This document shows positions 62,395 through 64,000 of a stretch of DNA of 64,000 nucleotides, in pieces. Source of the stretch: Pseudarthrobacter siccitolerans (lineage in GTDB: Bacteria > Actinomycetota > Actinomycetes > Actinomycetales > Micrococcaceae); the NCBI RefSeq assembly GCF_001046895.1, contig NZ_CAQI01000053.1, positions 310,001 to 374,000 of the forward strand, read 5' to 3'. A program made the translations under genes and the position numbers. The first letter of the stretch is position 1; every line of letters starts with the position of its first letter. The notes beneath the pieces are model-generated. The model was not told where the DNA came from, searched no databases, and saw only the letters and a list, made by a program, of their open reading frames with translations.

Positions 62395-64000
<1,606 letters not shown>

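Overview
The window is high-GC DNA with dense, short-spaced genes. Its gene content points to an actinobacterium, most likely Arthrobacter sensu lato (Arthrobacter/Pseudarthrobacter, Micrococcaceae). The pointers are DisA, an RF3 beside a lone ketoacyl synthase, DUF47-Pit phosphate uptake, a CebR/CebEFG-type cellobiose locus without its own ATPase, many GTG starts and ClpC. This is inferred from protein features read by eye; no database search was possible.

Layout, left to right. (1) 1-3809, minus strand: urease operon ureABCEFG, running off the left edge. (2) 4074-8102: a cysteine hydrolase, a LacI regulator, a HhH-GPD DNA-repair protein and a GH51 arabinofuranosidase. (3) 8412-16737: a GAF-ANTAR protein, the araBDA arabinose operon under a lac-type operator, a small membrane protein, a homocysteine methyltransferase, a second LacI regulator and tRNA-Lys. 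(4) 16916-26361: phosphate region with DUF47-Pit on the plus strand, pstSCAB on the minus strand with a candidate PHO box, and a FUSC-type membrane protein. A strongly structured non-coding stretch lies at 17590-17741. (5) 26396-33329: cellobiose-type locus (binding protein, two permeases, GH1 beta-glucosidase, CebR-like LacI, Gfo/Idh oxidoreductase), read from a promoter flanked by two identical 14-bp palindromes. The CebR-like gene has a frameshift. (6) 33400-36456: radA, a NUDIX hydrolase, small proteins and a USP protein. (7) 36453-46121: aldarate (glucarate/galactarate) region, with TctABC uptake on the minus strand and a LysR regulator plus kdgD, ketoglutarate-semialdehyde dehydrogenase, gudD and an MFS carrier on the plus strand. 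A shared motif lies in both control regions. (8) 46136-53795: ketoacyl synthase, prfC, pentapeptide-repeat protein, disA and mutY. (9) 54651-56979: dihydroxyacetone kinase dhaKLM. (10) 57272-64000: an ArgA-like acetyltransferase, an APC amino-acid permease, an S9 peptidase and the C-terminal part of clpC.

Together the genes describe a soil saprotroph able to use plant-derived arabinose, cellobiose, sugar acids and urea, with tightly regulated sugar loci. The most unusual signals are non-coding. A hairpin family with a nearly invariant 20-nt loop and covarying stems occurs at 59611-59682 and 62055-62116, each time on the sense strand downstream of a gene. There are also long inverted repeats at 777-836 and 6433-6499, and the folded region after 17575.
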